A stretch of DNA of 64,000 nt from JAGOBP01 sp964550855 (lineage in GTDB: Bacteria > Chloroflexota > Anaerolineae > Fen-1058): positions 1 through 64,000 of the forward strand of contig CAZKBQ010000011.1 of NCBI GenBank assembly GCA_964550855.1, in the 5' to 3' direction. The notes below the pieces were generated by a model. That model saw only the letters and a list, made by a program, of their open reading frames with translations. It searched no databases and was not told the DNA's origin. The translations under genes and the position numbers were made by a program. Positions 19,611 through 28,362 of the stretch are shown piece by piece (the first letter of the stretch is position 1; each line of letters opens with the position of its first letter).

Positions 19611-21065
19611 TCAGTCGATGGCCGCCCCGAACAGCTTCAGCATCACCCGCGCCGCCTGTTCCATCGGCAGCGCGAACCACACCCAGCCGACGACCACGTA
19701 TTGAAACGTCGCCAGCCAACCGACCAACTGCCACACTCGCCTTCGGCGCGGAAATTGATTCAGCCCGCGATACCACTTGCGCGTGCGGTCGCTCCACTGC
19801 TTGTGGACGAACAGCCCCAGCCCGTGCCACGCCCCCCACGCCGCAAAATTCAGCGCCACGCCGTGCCACAAACCGATGGTCAGCATCGTCGCCAGCTGCG
19901 CCAGCAGGACAATCAGCGTCGCCGACGGCCGCCGCTTCAACTTCAGCAGCCCGCGCGACAGCGGCGTAAACACGTAAAACCGCGCCCAGTTGCTCAGCGT
20001 CATGTGCCAGCTTTGCCAGAACGCCGTCAGGTTGGTCTTCAGATAAGGTCGATTGAAATTCTCCGGCAGCCGAATGCCGAAGAGCAGGCCGAGACCGATG
20101 GCGATGTCAGTATATCCACTAAAGTCCAGGTACAGCCGCACCGCGTATCCATACAGCAGCACCCACAACCCGATCGTACTCTGCGCCTGAGCGGCATTCG
20201 TCGCGTTTAGCGCCAGCCCCTGCGCCAGCGCGTCGGCGATGACGAACTTCTTGAGCAGCCCCACTGCGATGCGCGTCCCGCCGTCCAGCCAGCGGCCGGC
20301 CCCAAAGCGGGGCCGGGCAGGCAGCGCGCGATAATCCGGCGCAAAGCGTTCCGCCCGATCGATCGGCCCGGCGGTGTACGACGCGAAGAAGATCGCGTAC
20401 GTCACGTACTCGCGCAGCGACAGCGCCGGCAAAATGCCCGCCTGTCGATCGCGCAGCGTGTGGATCAACCGGAAGGCCACGTAGGAAAAGCCCAGCCAGT
20501 TCAGATCGGCCGCGCTCGCCAGCGCTACATCCTGCCCCGTCGCGCCCCGCCACGCGCCGCTCACCAGCGCCGCCAGCGCCGGCGTCTTCAACACCACGAA
20601 GATCGCCACGATGACCAGCACGTAGATCGTCAGCACGCGCTGCTGATTCAGCCGGCGCGTCATCACGGCCAGTCCCGTGATGATCGCCGCCGTGATCGCC
20701 AGCGCGACCATCACCGTCAGCGGGTCGGGCGGGCGCGACGGCGTCAGGCGATATTCGGCCTCCACGAAGCGAAACAGCGTGAGGGCCAGCGCCATCGCCG
20801 CGATCAGACCGATCGAGCCGACGTCGTCCCGCGTCAGCCGGGTTTGATCGGGCGCGCGTGTAAACCACCACGTCGTTACCGTCAGGATTAACGTCGCCGT
20901 CGGCAGCACGTAATCGCTGAAGCGGATGGGCAGCGGTGGCTGCAGCCAGTAGATCGCCAGCACGCTGCCGCCCAGCAACAGCCAGCCGCGCCAGCGCACG
21001 GGCAGCAGCCCGTAGGCCGGCGCGGCTACGATCAAAATCGCGATCGCGCGCAGATCAAAGGCCAA
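19611..21065 (-). CDS. MBOAT-family O-acyltransferase (DltB/AlgI-like)
   Basis: A 484-residue polytopic membrane protein with about ten hydrophobic segments. The MBOAT signature includes YLDFSGYTDIAIGLGLLFG, NFNRPYLKTNLTAFWQSWH and the channel histidine in GLWHG (near residue 400). In DltB and AlgI the protein forms a funnel through which an acyl group from a carrier protein crosses the membrane. The TTG at 21065 is taken as start, three bases after the stop of a 38-residue microprotein gene; no in-frame ATG exists before residue 91. GC-rich sequence and spacing imply tight coupling. Confidence 0.88.
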   Translation of the reverse strand: MAFDLRAIAILIVAAPAYGLLPVRWRGWLLLGGSVLAIYWLQPPLPIRFSDYVLPTATLILTVTTWWFTRAPDQTRLTRDDVGSIGLIAAMALALTLFRFVEAEYRLTPSRPPDPLTVMVALAITAAIITGLAVMTRRLNQQRVLTIYVLVIVAIFVVLKTPALAALVSGAWRGATGQDVALASAADLNWLGFSYVAFRLIHTLRDRQAGILPALSLREYVTYAIFFASYTAGPIDRAERFAPDYRALPARPRFGAGRWLDGGTRIAVGLLKKFVIADALAQGLALNATNAAQAQSTIGLWVLLYGYAVRLYLDFSGYTDIAIGLGLLFGIRLPENFNRPYLKTNLTAFWQSWHMTLSNWARFYVFTPLSRGLLKLKRRPSATLIVLLAQLATMLTIGLWHGVALNFAAWGAWHGLGLFVHKQWSDRTRKWYRGLNQFPRRRRVWQLVGWLATFQYVVVGWVWFALPMEQAARVMLKLFGAAID

Positions 21066-21068
21066 CGC

Positions 21069-21185
21069 TCAAAAACCCTGATAGATCCACTGCGGCGCGC
21101 TGTCGGCCGTGACCACGATCAAGGCGATCACGATCAGGCACAGCGCCAGCGCCAGCAGGTCTTCACGCGAGAACAAATGACGCAT
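21069..21185 (-). CDS. 38-residue membrane microprotein, DltX-like
   Basis: Frame ATG 21185 to TGA 21069-21071. The protein has a short basic N-terminus (MRHLFSRED), one hydrophobic helix (LLALALCLIVIALIVV) and the C-terminus APQWIYQGF. DltX microproteins of D-alanylation loci have one helix and a C-terminal FxYxxF motif whose tyrosine carries the acyl group; WIYQGF fits this with Trp for the first Phe. Position directly before the MBOAT gene is the same as dltX before or beside dltB. No homology search could be run, so this rests on size, topology, motif and place. Confidence 0.7.
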   Translation of the reverse strand: MRHLFSREDLLALALCLIVIALIVVTADSAPQWIYQGF

Positions 21186-21210
21186 ATCGGATCACAGACG
21201 GTCGCACACT

Positions 21211-21298
21211 GCGTAACGAGTAATGCGTAATGCGTAATGAGTAATGGACGGGCAAGCAACGTTTTACTCGTTGCCCATTACTCGTTACTCATTACTCA
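21211..21298. repeat. Heptad repeat (GCGTAAT class) with inverted arm
   Basis: Five 7-base units of the type GCGTAAT/GAGTAAT run from 21211 to 21245. After a short centre the complementary units ATTACTC/GTTACTC follow to 21298. The whole can fold into a long hairpin. It fills the gap between the microprotein gene and the preceding lipoprotein gene. Confidence 0.75.
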
Positions 21299-21724
21299 TC
21301 ATTGCGCTTCCCCGCAATACTTCCACTCGCCGTCCTCCTGCACCACCGAGTACGTGCCCAGCGGAAACTCGTTCTTCTCCTGCCCGTAATCGGCCACGAT
21401 CTTGCCGGTGCAGGTCACTTTGCCCATCCCGTCAAACTGGCAGGCCATGTCCTGTAATTCCACGCCGCTGGTGCCCAAAAACGTGGTCGCTTCCATGGTC
21501 AGGTTCTTCTCCATGGCCGCGCACATCAGCGCGCGCAGCGCCGCTTCATCGCCCTTGATCTTGGCCTCTAAGTATTTCTCCACATTCTTCACCGCGCCGG
21601 GATCGGCGGCGGTGGCGGCCGGTGAGCCGCCGGAGACCGGCGGCTGGCCGGTGGGGGCGGGTGTGCCGCCGCACGCCGCCAGCAGCAGACCTGCGACCAG
21701 CATCATCATCATTATCTTCAGCAT
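21299..21724 (-). CDS. Small lipoprotein, unknown function
   Basis: A 141-residue protein with a lipoprotein signal (LLLAAC, Cys18) and a Gly/Pro/Thr-rich linker. A mature domain of about 95 residues begins at VKNVEKYLEAKIKGDEAALRALMCAAM. Its helix-then-sheet pattern (LGTYSVVQEDGEWKYCGE) is like NTF2-type DUF4878 proteins, and two further cysteines may pair. The gene lies upstream of the dlt-like operon on the same strand and might be its first member, but the heptad repeat separates them. Confidence 0.7.
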   Translation of the reverse strand: MLKIMMMMLVAGLLLAACGGTPAPTGQPPVSGGSPAATAADPGAVKNVEKYLEAKIKGDEAALRALMCAAMEKNLTMEATTFLGTSGVELQDMACQFDGMGKVTCTGKIVADYGQEKNEFPLGTYSVVQEDGEWKYCGEAQ

Positions 21725-21756
21725 ACTACTCCTCTGTTCTCAAGTTAATCCCCGTC

Positions 21757-21860
21757 GTCCGCGCAGGCGGACGATCGGCTTTAGCCCTTCAGCCGCGATT
21801 TCAATCGCCGGGCTGCGGCCGGGAGGCAGCGCCCACATCGTCAGCCGCGATTTCAATCGC
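21757..21860. repeat. Two GATTGAAATC mini-hairpin elements
   Basis: GCGATTTCAATCGC occurs at 21796-21809 and 21847-21860, each preceded by CAGCC. The first is preceded by the GC-rich palindrome around 21763-21776. On the minus strand the second copy supplies the last codons (Gly-Asp) and the TGA stop of the LysM/SGNH gene ending at 21853. Confidence 0.65.
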
Positions 21861-23100
21861 CGGGTTTCAACCCCAGGGCCGCCCACACCCGATCGAGCAT
21901 GATGAGCGCCGTCAAATTGTGCACCGCGTGGCCGCGCGTAAACGCCTCGGGCAGCGAATAGTCGTGCGCGTAAAAGAACGTCATGTGTGTGCCGTCTTCA
22001 GGATCGATGCCGCGATTGGGCAGCGTCCCCGCCACCAGGTCAAAGTCCCACAGCGGCACGTTGTTCTTCGCCGCCAGTTCGCGCATGATGTCATTGTTGA
22101 TGTTACCCTCGCCCTCGTGTCGATCGGCCTTGGTGCCGATGACGGGAATGACGCCGTTCTGCACGCAGTAGTCGATGATGGCCTGCAGGCTCTGCCGGAA
22201 CGTGTCCGGCACGCCCACATCGTTGCTGCCCAGCCGCACAAAAATCAGGCTGGGATTGTGCACCCGGATCTCGCAGGCCAACGGGCCTTCATTGGGCTGG
22301 CACTGCGTCTCGTCGGCCCACGTCGGGTTGAGCGCCGTCCACGAATGCAGGCCGCGCCGCACCGCCAGACTGTCGCGGCCAAACGAGCCGTGATAGAAAT
22401 CGATCACCGCCTGCAAATACGCGTAATTTGCCAGGTTATACGGCCCGCTGTCAAAGCGCATCAGAAAGTGCGGATTCTCAATGGTGCTGTCGCCCAGCTT
22501 CGAGAACGCGTGCGGGTCACGCCCCAGCGCCTGTCCGGCGGCGTAAATCTTGCGCATGTTATCCTGCACGGCGGGCGGCATGATGACGAATTGATCGATG
22601 GCGATGCCGTTCACGGTTGTGGGCGGCACCGGCGTCTCCGACGGCGTGGGTGGCGGCCCTGCCGGCCCGATCGGCTCATCGGCGCCCGACGGTTGGGGCG
22701 TGGCGGTCGGTGTGGGCGGCACCGGCGTCGCCGTGGCCGTCGCCGTCGGGGGATCGGGCAGCGTGCCCAACGGAATCGTCAGCCGCTGGCCCACCACAAT
22801 CAGTTCGGGGTCGGTGATGCCGTTAATCTCGGCCAGTTTGCTCACCGACACGCCGTATTCCTGCGCGATGCGAAACAGATTGTCGCCCGGCTGCACCGTG
22901 TGCAGCAGCGTCAAGCTTGACACCACATTGGCCGGCGTTGCGGTGATCGTGACAGGCGGGGTGGTCGCCATCGGTGCCGGGCCGGTCGTCGGCTGAGCGG
23001 CAGTCGGGCCGGGCAGGGGGGCCGGCACATTTTGACAGGCGCTCAGGGTGACCGCCAGCAACAGCGCGCTGCAACCGGCCGAAAAAATAATGCGTCGCAT
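21853..23100 (-). CDS. LysM-domain lipoprotein with SGNH hydrolase domain
   Basis: A 415-residue exported protein. The lipobox LSAC places the lipidated cysteine at residue 22. A LysM domain spans about 67-110 (HTVQPGDNLFRIAQEYGVS...GQRLTIP). A Pro/Thr linker typical of Chloroflexota exported proteins follows (TATATATPVPPTPTATP). The C-terminal SGNH-like domain has KLGDSTIEN (block I), FVRLGSNDVG (block III) and a histidine in DGTHMTFFYAHDY. It probably acts on cell-envelope polysaccharide as an esterase. A promoter lies at 23167-23139. The stop codon lies within a repeat element. Confidence 0.85.
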   Translation of the reverse strand: MRRIIFSAGCSALLLAVTLSACQNVPAPLPGPTAAQPTTGPAPMATTPPVTITATPANVVSSLTLLHTVQPGDNLFRIAQEYGVSVSKLAEINGITDPELIVVGQRLTIPLGTLPDPPTATATATPVPPTPTATPQPSGADEPIGPAGPPPTPSETPVPPTTVNGIAIDQFVIMPPAVQDNMRKIYAAGQALGRDPHAFSKLGDSTIENPHFLMRFDSGPYNLANYAYLQAVIDFYHGSFGRDSLAVRRGLHSWTALNPTWADETQCQPNEGPLACEIRVHNPSLIFVRLGSNDVGVPDTFRQSLQAIIDYCVQNGVIPVIGTKADRHEGEGNINNDIMRELAAKNNVPLWDFDLVAGTLPNRGIDPEDGTHMTFFYAHDYSLPEAFTRGHAVHNLTALIMLDRVWAALGLKPGD

Positions 23101-23138
23101 GATATGAGCGGCTGAGTCTCCCTCGGTTCTGGGCGGGA

Positions 23139-23167
23139 GTTATATCACAGTCCCTGCCTTTTGCCAA
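23139..23167 (-). promoter_or_regulatory. Promoter of the LysM/SGNH lipoprotein gene
   Basis: On the minus strand TTGGCA (23167-23162) and TATAAC (23144-23139) are 17 bases apart, giving a leader of about 30 bases before the ATG at 23100. Confidence 0.55.
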
Positions 23168-23188
23168 TCATCGGCCCGGTCGATGGGC

Positions 23189-23224
23189 ACAAAACACCCG
23201 ATCGGCCGCTACCGGCCGATCGGG
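23189..23224 (-). terminator. Terminator of the MacAB-like operon
   Basis: A perfect 12-bp stem, CCCGATCGGCCG (23197-23208) with CGGCCGATCGGG (23213-23224), is followed on the minus strand by TGTTTTGT. It lies 22 bases after the permease stop codon. Confidence 0.75.
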
Positions 23225-23245
23225 CAACCTCAACTTGAGGACGAG

Positions 23246-24484
23246 CTACTCGTACCGCAGCGCCTCAATCGGCTTTAACCCCGCAGCCCGATTGGCCGGA
23301 TACAGCCCGAAGAAAATGCCGATGGCGGCCGAGAAACCGAAGGCCAGCACGATCGATTCGGGTGAGACGACGGTGCTGATCACGCCGGAGGCATTCACCA
23401 GCGCCGAGATGGCCGCGCCGATGGCGATGCCGATTACGCCGCCCAGCACCGACAGCACCAGCGTTTCCGTCAGGAACTGGTAGAGAATATCGAGCCGGCG
23501 CGCGCCCACCGCTTTGCGCAGCCCGATCTCGCGCGTCCGCTCGGTGACGGACACCAGCATGATGTTCATCACACCGATGCCGCCCACCACCAGCGAGATG
23601 CCCGCGATCGCGCCCAGAAACACCGTCAGCGTGCTGGCCACACTCGTCGCCGCCGACAGGATGTCGGATTGCGACTGCACGGTGAAGTCGTCGCTCTGGC
23701 CCACGCCAATCTTGTGCAGCGTGCGCAGTTTGGCCGTAATCGCCGCGATGGCGGTGTCGATGGTTTCGGAACTGGACGCCGAAACTTCGATGGTGGACAC
23801 AGACTTCTGGCTGCCCACCCGATTGTTGGACAGACGCGCCATCGCCGTGGTGATGGGCACATAGGTCGTGCTGTCGCGGCTGAAGCCGAAGCCGCCCGAG
23901 CCTTGTTCCTTCATCACACCCACCACTTCAAACAGGATGCCGTTGATCTTGATCGACTTGCCCACCGGGTCCAGCCCGCCGAACAGATCGGTCACCACCT
24001 GCGAGCCGACCACCGCCACGCGTGATTTGTTGCTCACGTCGGCTGTCGTGATGAACCGGCCATGATCCAGTTGATCGGGATGCACCACGGCGTAATCCGG
24101 CTCCACGCCCACCACCTGCACCGATGTCTGCTTGCTCTGATATTTGACGTTCTGCCGCGATTGCACCTGCGGCGACACGGCCGCCACGCCGGCCAGCCCC
24201 TTGAGTTCCTTGGATTCCTCGTAGGTCAGTGGTGCCGTGCTGCCGCCGCCCGCGCCCGACGGGGTGAAGGTGTTGCGCGTCCCCGAATAGATCGTGATCA
24301 CGTTGGCGCCGATGTTGGAAATCTGGCTGGTGATGGACGACTGTGCGCCCGTGCCCACTGAGAGCAGCGCCACCACCGAGCCGACGCCGATGACGATGCC
24401 CAGCATGGTCAACGCCGAGCGCAGCTTGTTGGCCAGCAGTGCCCGCAGCGCGCTCCTGATGTTCTGTGAGAAATTGAGTCGCAT
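23246..24484 (-). CDS. MacB-type ABC transporter permease
   Basis: A 412-residue protein with the MacB/FtsX architecture. One N-terminal helix (LTMLGIVIGVGSVVALLSVG) precedes a large extracellular MacB_PCD domain at about 50-255. Three C-terminal helices follow, including GISLVVGGIGVMNIMLVSVTERTREIGLRKAVGA. It is the last gene of an operon with two adaptors and an ATPase. GAGGAGG lies 6 bases before the ATG. The system likely extracts a peptide, lipid or drug from the membrane. Confidence 0.92.
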   Translation of the reverse strand: MRLNFSQNIRSALRALLANKLRSALTMLGIVIGVGSVVALLSVGTGAQSSITSQISNIGANVITIYSGTRNTFTPSGAGGGSTAPLTYEESKELKGLAGVAAVSPQVQSRQNVKYQSKQTSVQVVGVEPDYAVVHPDQLDHGRFITTADVSNKSRVAVVGSQVVTDLFGGLDPVGKSIKINGILFEVVGVMKEQGSGGFGFSRDSTTYVPITTAMARLSNNRVGSQKSVSTIEVSASSSETIDTAIAAITAKLRTLHKIGVGQSDDFTVQSQSDILSAATSVASTLTVFLGAIAGISLVVGGIGVMNIMLVSVTERTREIGLRKAVGARRLDILYQFLTETLVLSVLGGVIGIAIGAAISALVNASGVISTVVSPESIVLAFGFSAAIGIFFGLYPANRAAGLKPIEALRYE

Positions 24485-24494
24485 GATGCCTCCT

Positions 24495-24551
24495 CTTACG
24501 CATTACGCGCTACGCATTAAGCCTGGTACTGCGTAATACGTACTGCGTAAT
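24495..24551. repeat. Heptad repeat (TACGCAT class) between ATPase and permease genes
   Basis: Units such as TTACGCA and TACGCAT are followed by complementary TGCGTAA-type units, forming a hairpin that ends at the ATPase stop codon (24554-24552). It is the same class as at 21211 and 54741. Confidence 0.65.
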
Positions 24552-25208
24552 TTACACAATCTGTCCATCCTGGATGTGAATCACCCGCTGGGCGTTGGCC
24601 GCAATCGTCGGATCGTGCGTCACGAAGATCACCGTGAGTCCGCGAGCACGGTGCAGATCACGGAACAACTCCATGATCTCTTTGCCCGTCTTGGAGTCCA
24701 GGTTGCCCGTCGGCTCATCCGCCAGCAGAATCGACGGCTCTGTCACCAGCGCCCGCGCGATCGCCACCCGCTGCTGTTGCCCGCCCGACAATTCGTTGGG
24801 CCGGTGCGTCAGCCGGTCGCTCAGCCCCACCGCCGACAAGGCCGCCTGCGCTCGCGCGTGCTGATGGTTGCCGCTGGCATACATCAGCGGCAGGGCCACG
24901 TTGTCCAGCGCGCTGGTGCGCGCCAGCAGATTGAACTGCTGAAAGACAAAGCCGATCTTCTTGTTGCGCACCGCGGCCAGTTGATCGTCGCGCATCTTCG
25001 CCACGTCGATGCCGTCGAGTTTGTACGAACCGCTGCTGGGCGAGTCCAGACAACCCAGAATGGCCATGAGCGTGCTCTTGCCCGACCCCGACGGCCCGGT
25101 GATGGCCACCCATTCGCCGTCGTCGATCTTGAGCGAGATGCCGTTCAGCGCGCGCACTTCCGTCTCGCCCATTTGATACACTTTGGTGATGTTCTCGATT
25201 TCAATCAT
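24552..25208 (-). CDS. ABC transporter ATP-binding protein (MacB/LolD type)
   Basis: A 218-residue nucleotide-binding protein. Walker A is GPSGSGKST, the signature is LSGGQQQR and Walker B with the catalytic Glu is ILLADEPT; the D-loop TGNLDSKTG and switch His in VTHD follow. EIENITKVYQMGETEVRALNGISL is the usual opening of the lipoprotein/macrolide export group. The ATG at 25208 is selected because homology starts there. It pairs with the permease at 23246. Confidence 0.95.
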   Translation of the reverse strand: MIEIENITKVYQMGETEVRALNGISLKIDDGEWVAITGPSGSGKSTLMAILGCLDSPSSGSYKLDGIDVAKMRDDQLAAVRNKKIGFVFQQFNLLARTSALDNVALPLMYASGNHQHARAQAALSAVGLSDRLTHRPNELSGGQQQRVAIARALVTEPSILLADEPTGNLDSKTGKEIMELFRDLHRARGLTVIFVTHDPTIAANAQRVIHIQDGQIV

Positions 25209-25245
25209 GATATGCCCCGATTGGTGAATGCTTTGCCCTCTGTTT

Positions 25246-26736
25246 TTACCCGCCGGGCGGAGGACCGCCCATCGGCCCGCCACCACCATCGGGCGGCGGC
25301 CCACCGAAATCCTGCATCGGGCTGTTGGTGCTGCTGCTCGTGGTCGTGGTGATCAGCACCAGATCGCCTTCCTGCAGATCACCGCTCACTTCCGTGTAGT
25401 TGTTGGCCGTCATGCCCACCGTCACCGGCACGGGGCGCGGCTGTCCGTCCTTCACCACCAGCACGATACTGCTCGCGGTCGAAGCGCTGTCCGCGGCCTG
25501 TCGCGTCATGGTGCGGATCGCCGTCGTGGGCACCGCCAGCACATTCTCGCGCTTCTCGCCGATGATGGCCGTGTTCGCCGTCATGTCCAACTTCAACGCC
25601 GCCGCGCTCGCGTCCAGATTCACGCGCACGCTGTAATTCACCACGCCGTTGCTCACCGTGCCCGCCGGCGCGATGGCGGCCACCTTGCCCGTCAGCGTGA
25701 TGCCGTCCACCGCGTCCAGTGTGACCTCGGCGGCCTGGCCCACGGCCACGCCGGCGATTTCGGTCTCGTCCACCAGCACATCCACATGCAGGCGGCTCAC
25801 ATCCACCAACGTGATGGATCCGGCGCCGCTCGTGCTGCCCGCCGTGAGATTGACGGCTGTCACCAGGCCATCAAACGGCGCGGTGATGGTCGCTCCGGCC
25901 AGATTGCGCCGGGCCTGTTCCAGCGACAGGCGCGCCTGCTCCAGCGCCGCCGCCGCTTGAACCACCTTCTCGGCGCGCGGCGACGTGAGGTTGTCCAGCG
26001 CGGTGCGGGCAGTGTGCAGCTGCGCCTCGGCTGACCGCAGGGCCGAATCGTTCAGGTTTAGTTTGGTGATGTTGCAGTTCGATACGGCCTGATCGTAAGC
26101 GGCCTGCGCGTTTTCCAGCCCGTTCACCACCTGCTGAAACGGCCCCCAGTCTCCGTTCAGATACTGGCTGGCCTGATGATCATTGGCGATGCGATCGTAA
26201 GCGGCTTGGGCGCGATCGAGATTGGCTTTGGCGCTGGTGAGCGACGCGCACTGCACCGCTTCTTTGGTGGTCAGATTGGCGTAATCGGTCTGCGCCGCCT
26301 GATAGGCTGCGGCTGCACTGGCATAAGCGGCCTGCGCCACCTTCACATCGGCATCGGCTGGCTGCACCGTTTCACTGTACGTCAACTGCTGCAGTTGGTA
26401 AGCCTGCTCGGCCTGCGTCACTTTGTATTCCAGATCGGTGGTGTCCAGCGTCGCCAGCACGTCGCCCTGTTTCACGCTGTCGCCTGCGGCCACGTTCACG
26501 GCTTTCACCGTGCCCGATGCACCAAACGACAGGTTGATCTCCGTTTCGGGCATCAGGCTGCCCGTCGAATCGATCGTCGTCAGCAGCGTGGTGCGAACAA
26601 CGGAGGCGGTCTCGGCCCCGGCTGTCAGGCTGCTGCTGTTGGCCTGACCCGCCGCCGGGCGCGTCGTCAGATATGCGCCGCCCGCGACGAATACAGCGAT
26701 GACGGCCAGGCTGATCCATAAACGTCTCTTCCGCAT
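25246..26736 (-). CDS. Efflux adaptor subunit (HlyD/MacA-like), copy 2
   Basis: A 496-residue membrane-fusion protein with one N-terminal helix. A split lipoyl domain is visible (SGTVKAVNVAAGDSVKQGDVLATLD and APFDGLVTAVNLTAGS). A long alpha-hairpin between them is rich in Ala, Gln and Tyr and carries two cysteines. A beta-barrel and a membrane-proximal domain follow. The C-terminus is Gly/Pro-rich (GGPPPDGGGGPMGG). It starts nine bases after the upstream adaptor stop and precedes the ATPase. In a single-membrane cell it would act as an extracellular partner of the MacB-like permease. Confidence 0.9.
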   Translation of the reverse strand: MRKRRLWISLAVIAVFVAGGAYLTTRPAAGQANSSSLTAGAETASVVRTTLLTTIDSTGSLMPETEINLSFGASGTVKAVNVAAGDSVKQGDVLATLDTTDLEYKVTQAEQAYQLQQLTYSETVQPADADVKVAQAAYASAAAAYQAAQTDYANLTTKEAVQCASLTSAKANLDRAQAAYDRIANDHQASQYLNGDWGPFQQVVNGLENAQAAYDQAVSNCNITKLNLNDSALRSAEAQLHTARTALDNLTSPRAEKVVQAAAALEQARLSLEQARRNLAGATITAPFDGLVTAVNLTAGSTSGAGSITLVDVSRLHVDVLVDETEIAGVAVGQAAEVTLDAVDGITLTGKVAAIAPAGTVSNGVVNYSVRVNLDASAAALKLDMTANTAIIGEKRENVLAVPTTAIRTMTRQAADSASTASSIVLVVKDGQPRPVPVTVGMTANNYTEVSGDLQEGDLVLITTTTSSSTNSPMQDFGGPPPDGGGGPMGGPPPGG

Positions 26737-26745
26737 GATGCTCCT

Positions 26746-28161
26746 TTATCGTCCGCCGATGCGCAGCCCGAACAAATTCAGGCCGGGTTGTTGAGTGCTC
26801 GTGGTGGTCGTGCTCAGGTCGCCCAGATATACGGCCTGCCCGACCGTTAAGTTGCCGGCGACTTCGGTCAGATCGCCGTCGGTGTAACCGGCGACCACCG
26901 CCACCCGCTGCGGCGTACCGTCATCGCCCGCGACGTTGACGTAGTAGCCGCCACTGTCCGATCGGATGGCCGACCCCGGCACGGCTAATACGTCTGCATG
27001 CGTATCCGTCACGATGCTGACCTCGGCCGTCATATCGGCCCGCAGCGTCGCATCGCCCGGCTCAAAACCCACCCGCACCGCGTAGTTCACCACGCCGTTG
27101 CTCACCGTGCCCGCCGGGGCCACGCGCGTTACCGTGCCGGTCAGCGTCACGCCGCTCAGCGCGTCAAAGGCGAGTTTAGCGGTTTGCCCCACCTGCACCT
27201 GGTTGATCTCCGTCTCGTCGATCAGCACGTCCACGTGATAGGCGCTGGTGTCCAGCAGCGTGATGGAGGCGCCGCTGCCGGACGCGCCGGCCACTGCCGA
27301 GACCGCGCTCACCACGCCGTCAAACGGCGCTATGATGCGGGCGTCGGTCAGCGCCTGCTGCGCCTGTTCCAGTGCCAGCTGCGCCTGCGCCAGTTTGATC
27401 CGGGCGGCGGTCAGCGTGCTAGCCGATGGGTTGATCAGCGCCTCCAGATTGGCCTGAGCCTGCACCAACGCGGCATACGCGGCCGTCACGCCGCTGGCAT
27501 TGACGCTGCTCCTAGTCAGATTGCAATTGGCAACGGCCTGCTCGTACGCCGCGGTGGCACGCTCCAGCTGCGCTTTCTGCAGTGAAATGTCGGCCGTGCC
27601 GTTGACCTGCACCCGCCAGTTTGAGACATAGTTGTTGTAGGCCGTCACGGCGTCGTCGTACGTCTGTTTGGCGCTGTCCAGGTTGCTGCACGCCAGCGCC
27701 ACCGCGTCCGTGCTGTTGACGGCGTACTTCTGCCGCGCCAGCTGATAAGCGGCCTGGGCATTGCTCAACGCCAGCTGCGCCGCGGTCACTGCGTCCTCGT
27801 CGGGCGTCACCGTCAGGCTGTAGGCCGCCTGCTGGCTTAAGTAGGTCTGCTGAGCCTGCGCGACCTGCAGTTCCAGATCGGTCGTGTCCAGCTCGGCCAG
27901 CACTTCGCCGCGGCGCACCGTCTGGCCCGCGCTGACGTTGACGGCCTTGACCGTGCCCGACGCGCCGAACGTCAGCGTCACCTTGGCGGCCGGCGTCACG
28001 CTGCCGGCCGATTCCACCACCGCCGACAGGGTGGCCCGCGTGACCTGGCCGGTCTCCACTGTCGTGGTTTCGGTGGTGGCCTGAGCGCGCGTGGCGGCAG
28101 CGACACCCGCGCTCAGCAGGACCGCCCCTAACAGCAGTCCAATCAATCGCTTCTTCGTCAT
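26746..28161 (-). CDS. Efflux adaptor subunit (HlyD/MacA-like), copy 1
   Basis: A 471-residue homologue of the following adaptor, with a signal segment (LIGLLLGAVLLSAGVAAA) and a split lipoyl domain (SGTVKAVNVSAGQTVRRGEVLAELD and APFDGVVSAVSAVAG). A hairpin containing two cysteines (VALACSNLDSAKQ and VANCNLTRSS) lies between. Both adaptors share the layout and cysteine positions, so they arose by duplication and may form a heteromeric ring. Confidence 0.9.
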   Translation of the reverse strand: MTKKRLIGLLLGAVLLSAGVAAATRAQATTETTTVETGQVTRATLSAVVESAGSVTPAAKVTLTFGASGTVKAVNVSAGQTVRRGEVLAELDTTDLELQVAQAQQTYLSQQAAYSLTVTPDEDAVTAAQLALSNAQAAYQLARQKYAVNSTDAVALACSNLDSAKQTYDDAVTAYNNYVSNWRVQVNGTADISLQKAQLERATAAYEQAVANCNLTRSSVNASGVTAAYAALVQAQANLEALINPSASTLTAARIKLAQAQLALEQAQQALTDARIIAPFDGVVSAVSAVAGASGSGASITLLDTSAYHVDVLIDETEINQVQVGQTAKLAFDALSGVTLTGTVTRVAPAGTVSNGVVNYAVRVGFEPGDATLRADMTAEVSIVTDTHADVLAVPGSAIRSDSGGYYVNVAGDDGTPQRVAVVAGYTDGDLTEVAGNLTVGQAVYLGDLSTTTTSTQQPGLNLFGLRIGGR

Positions 28162-28296
28162 GGTTTCTCCTTAATCAATGCTGCGTGTTGATCACAGTAT
28201 CGCAAAAAAATGTTGAGGAGTTGTCGAGAGGAGCTAAATGTTCATTAAGCGCCGGCGCCGGCTGTTTAATTCCGCGCGCCCGATTGTGAGACTCCG

Positions 28297-28339
28297 GCCA
28301 AACAAAATGAGCGTGACCGGGTTGCCCCGATCACGCTCA
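28297..28339 (-). terminator. Intrinsic terminator
   Basis: ATGAGCGTGA pairs with TCACGCTCAT, extended by CGGG/CCCG with one mismatch. On the minus strand it is followed by TTTTGTTTGG. It ends the transcript of the secreted protein gene at 28363, which is thus separate from the exporter operon. Confidence 0.75.
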
Positions 28340-28362
28340 TCATCTGGTACTGCCGCAGAGGC

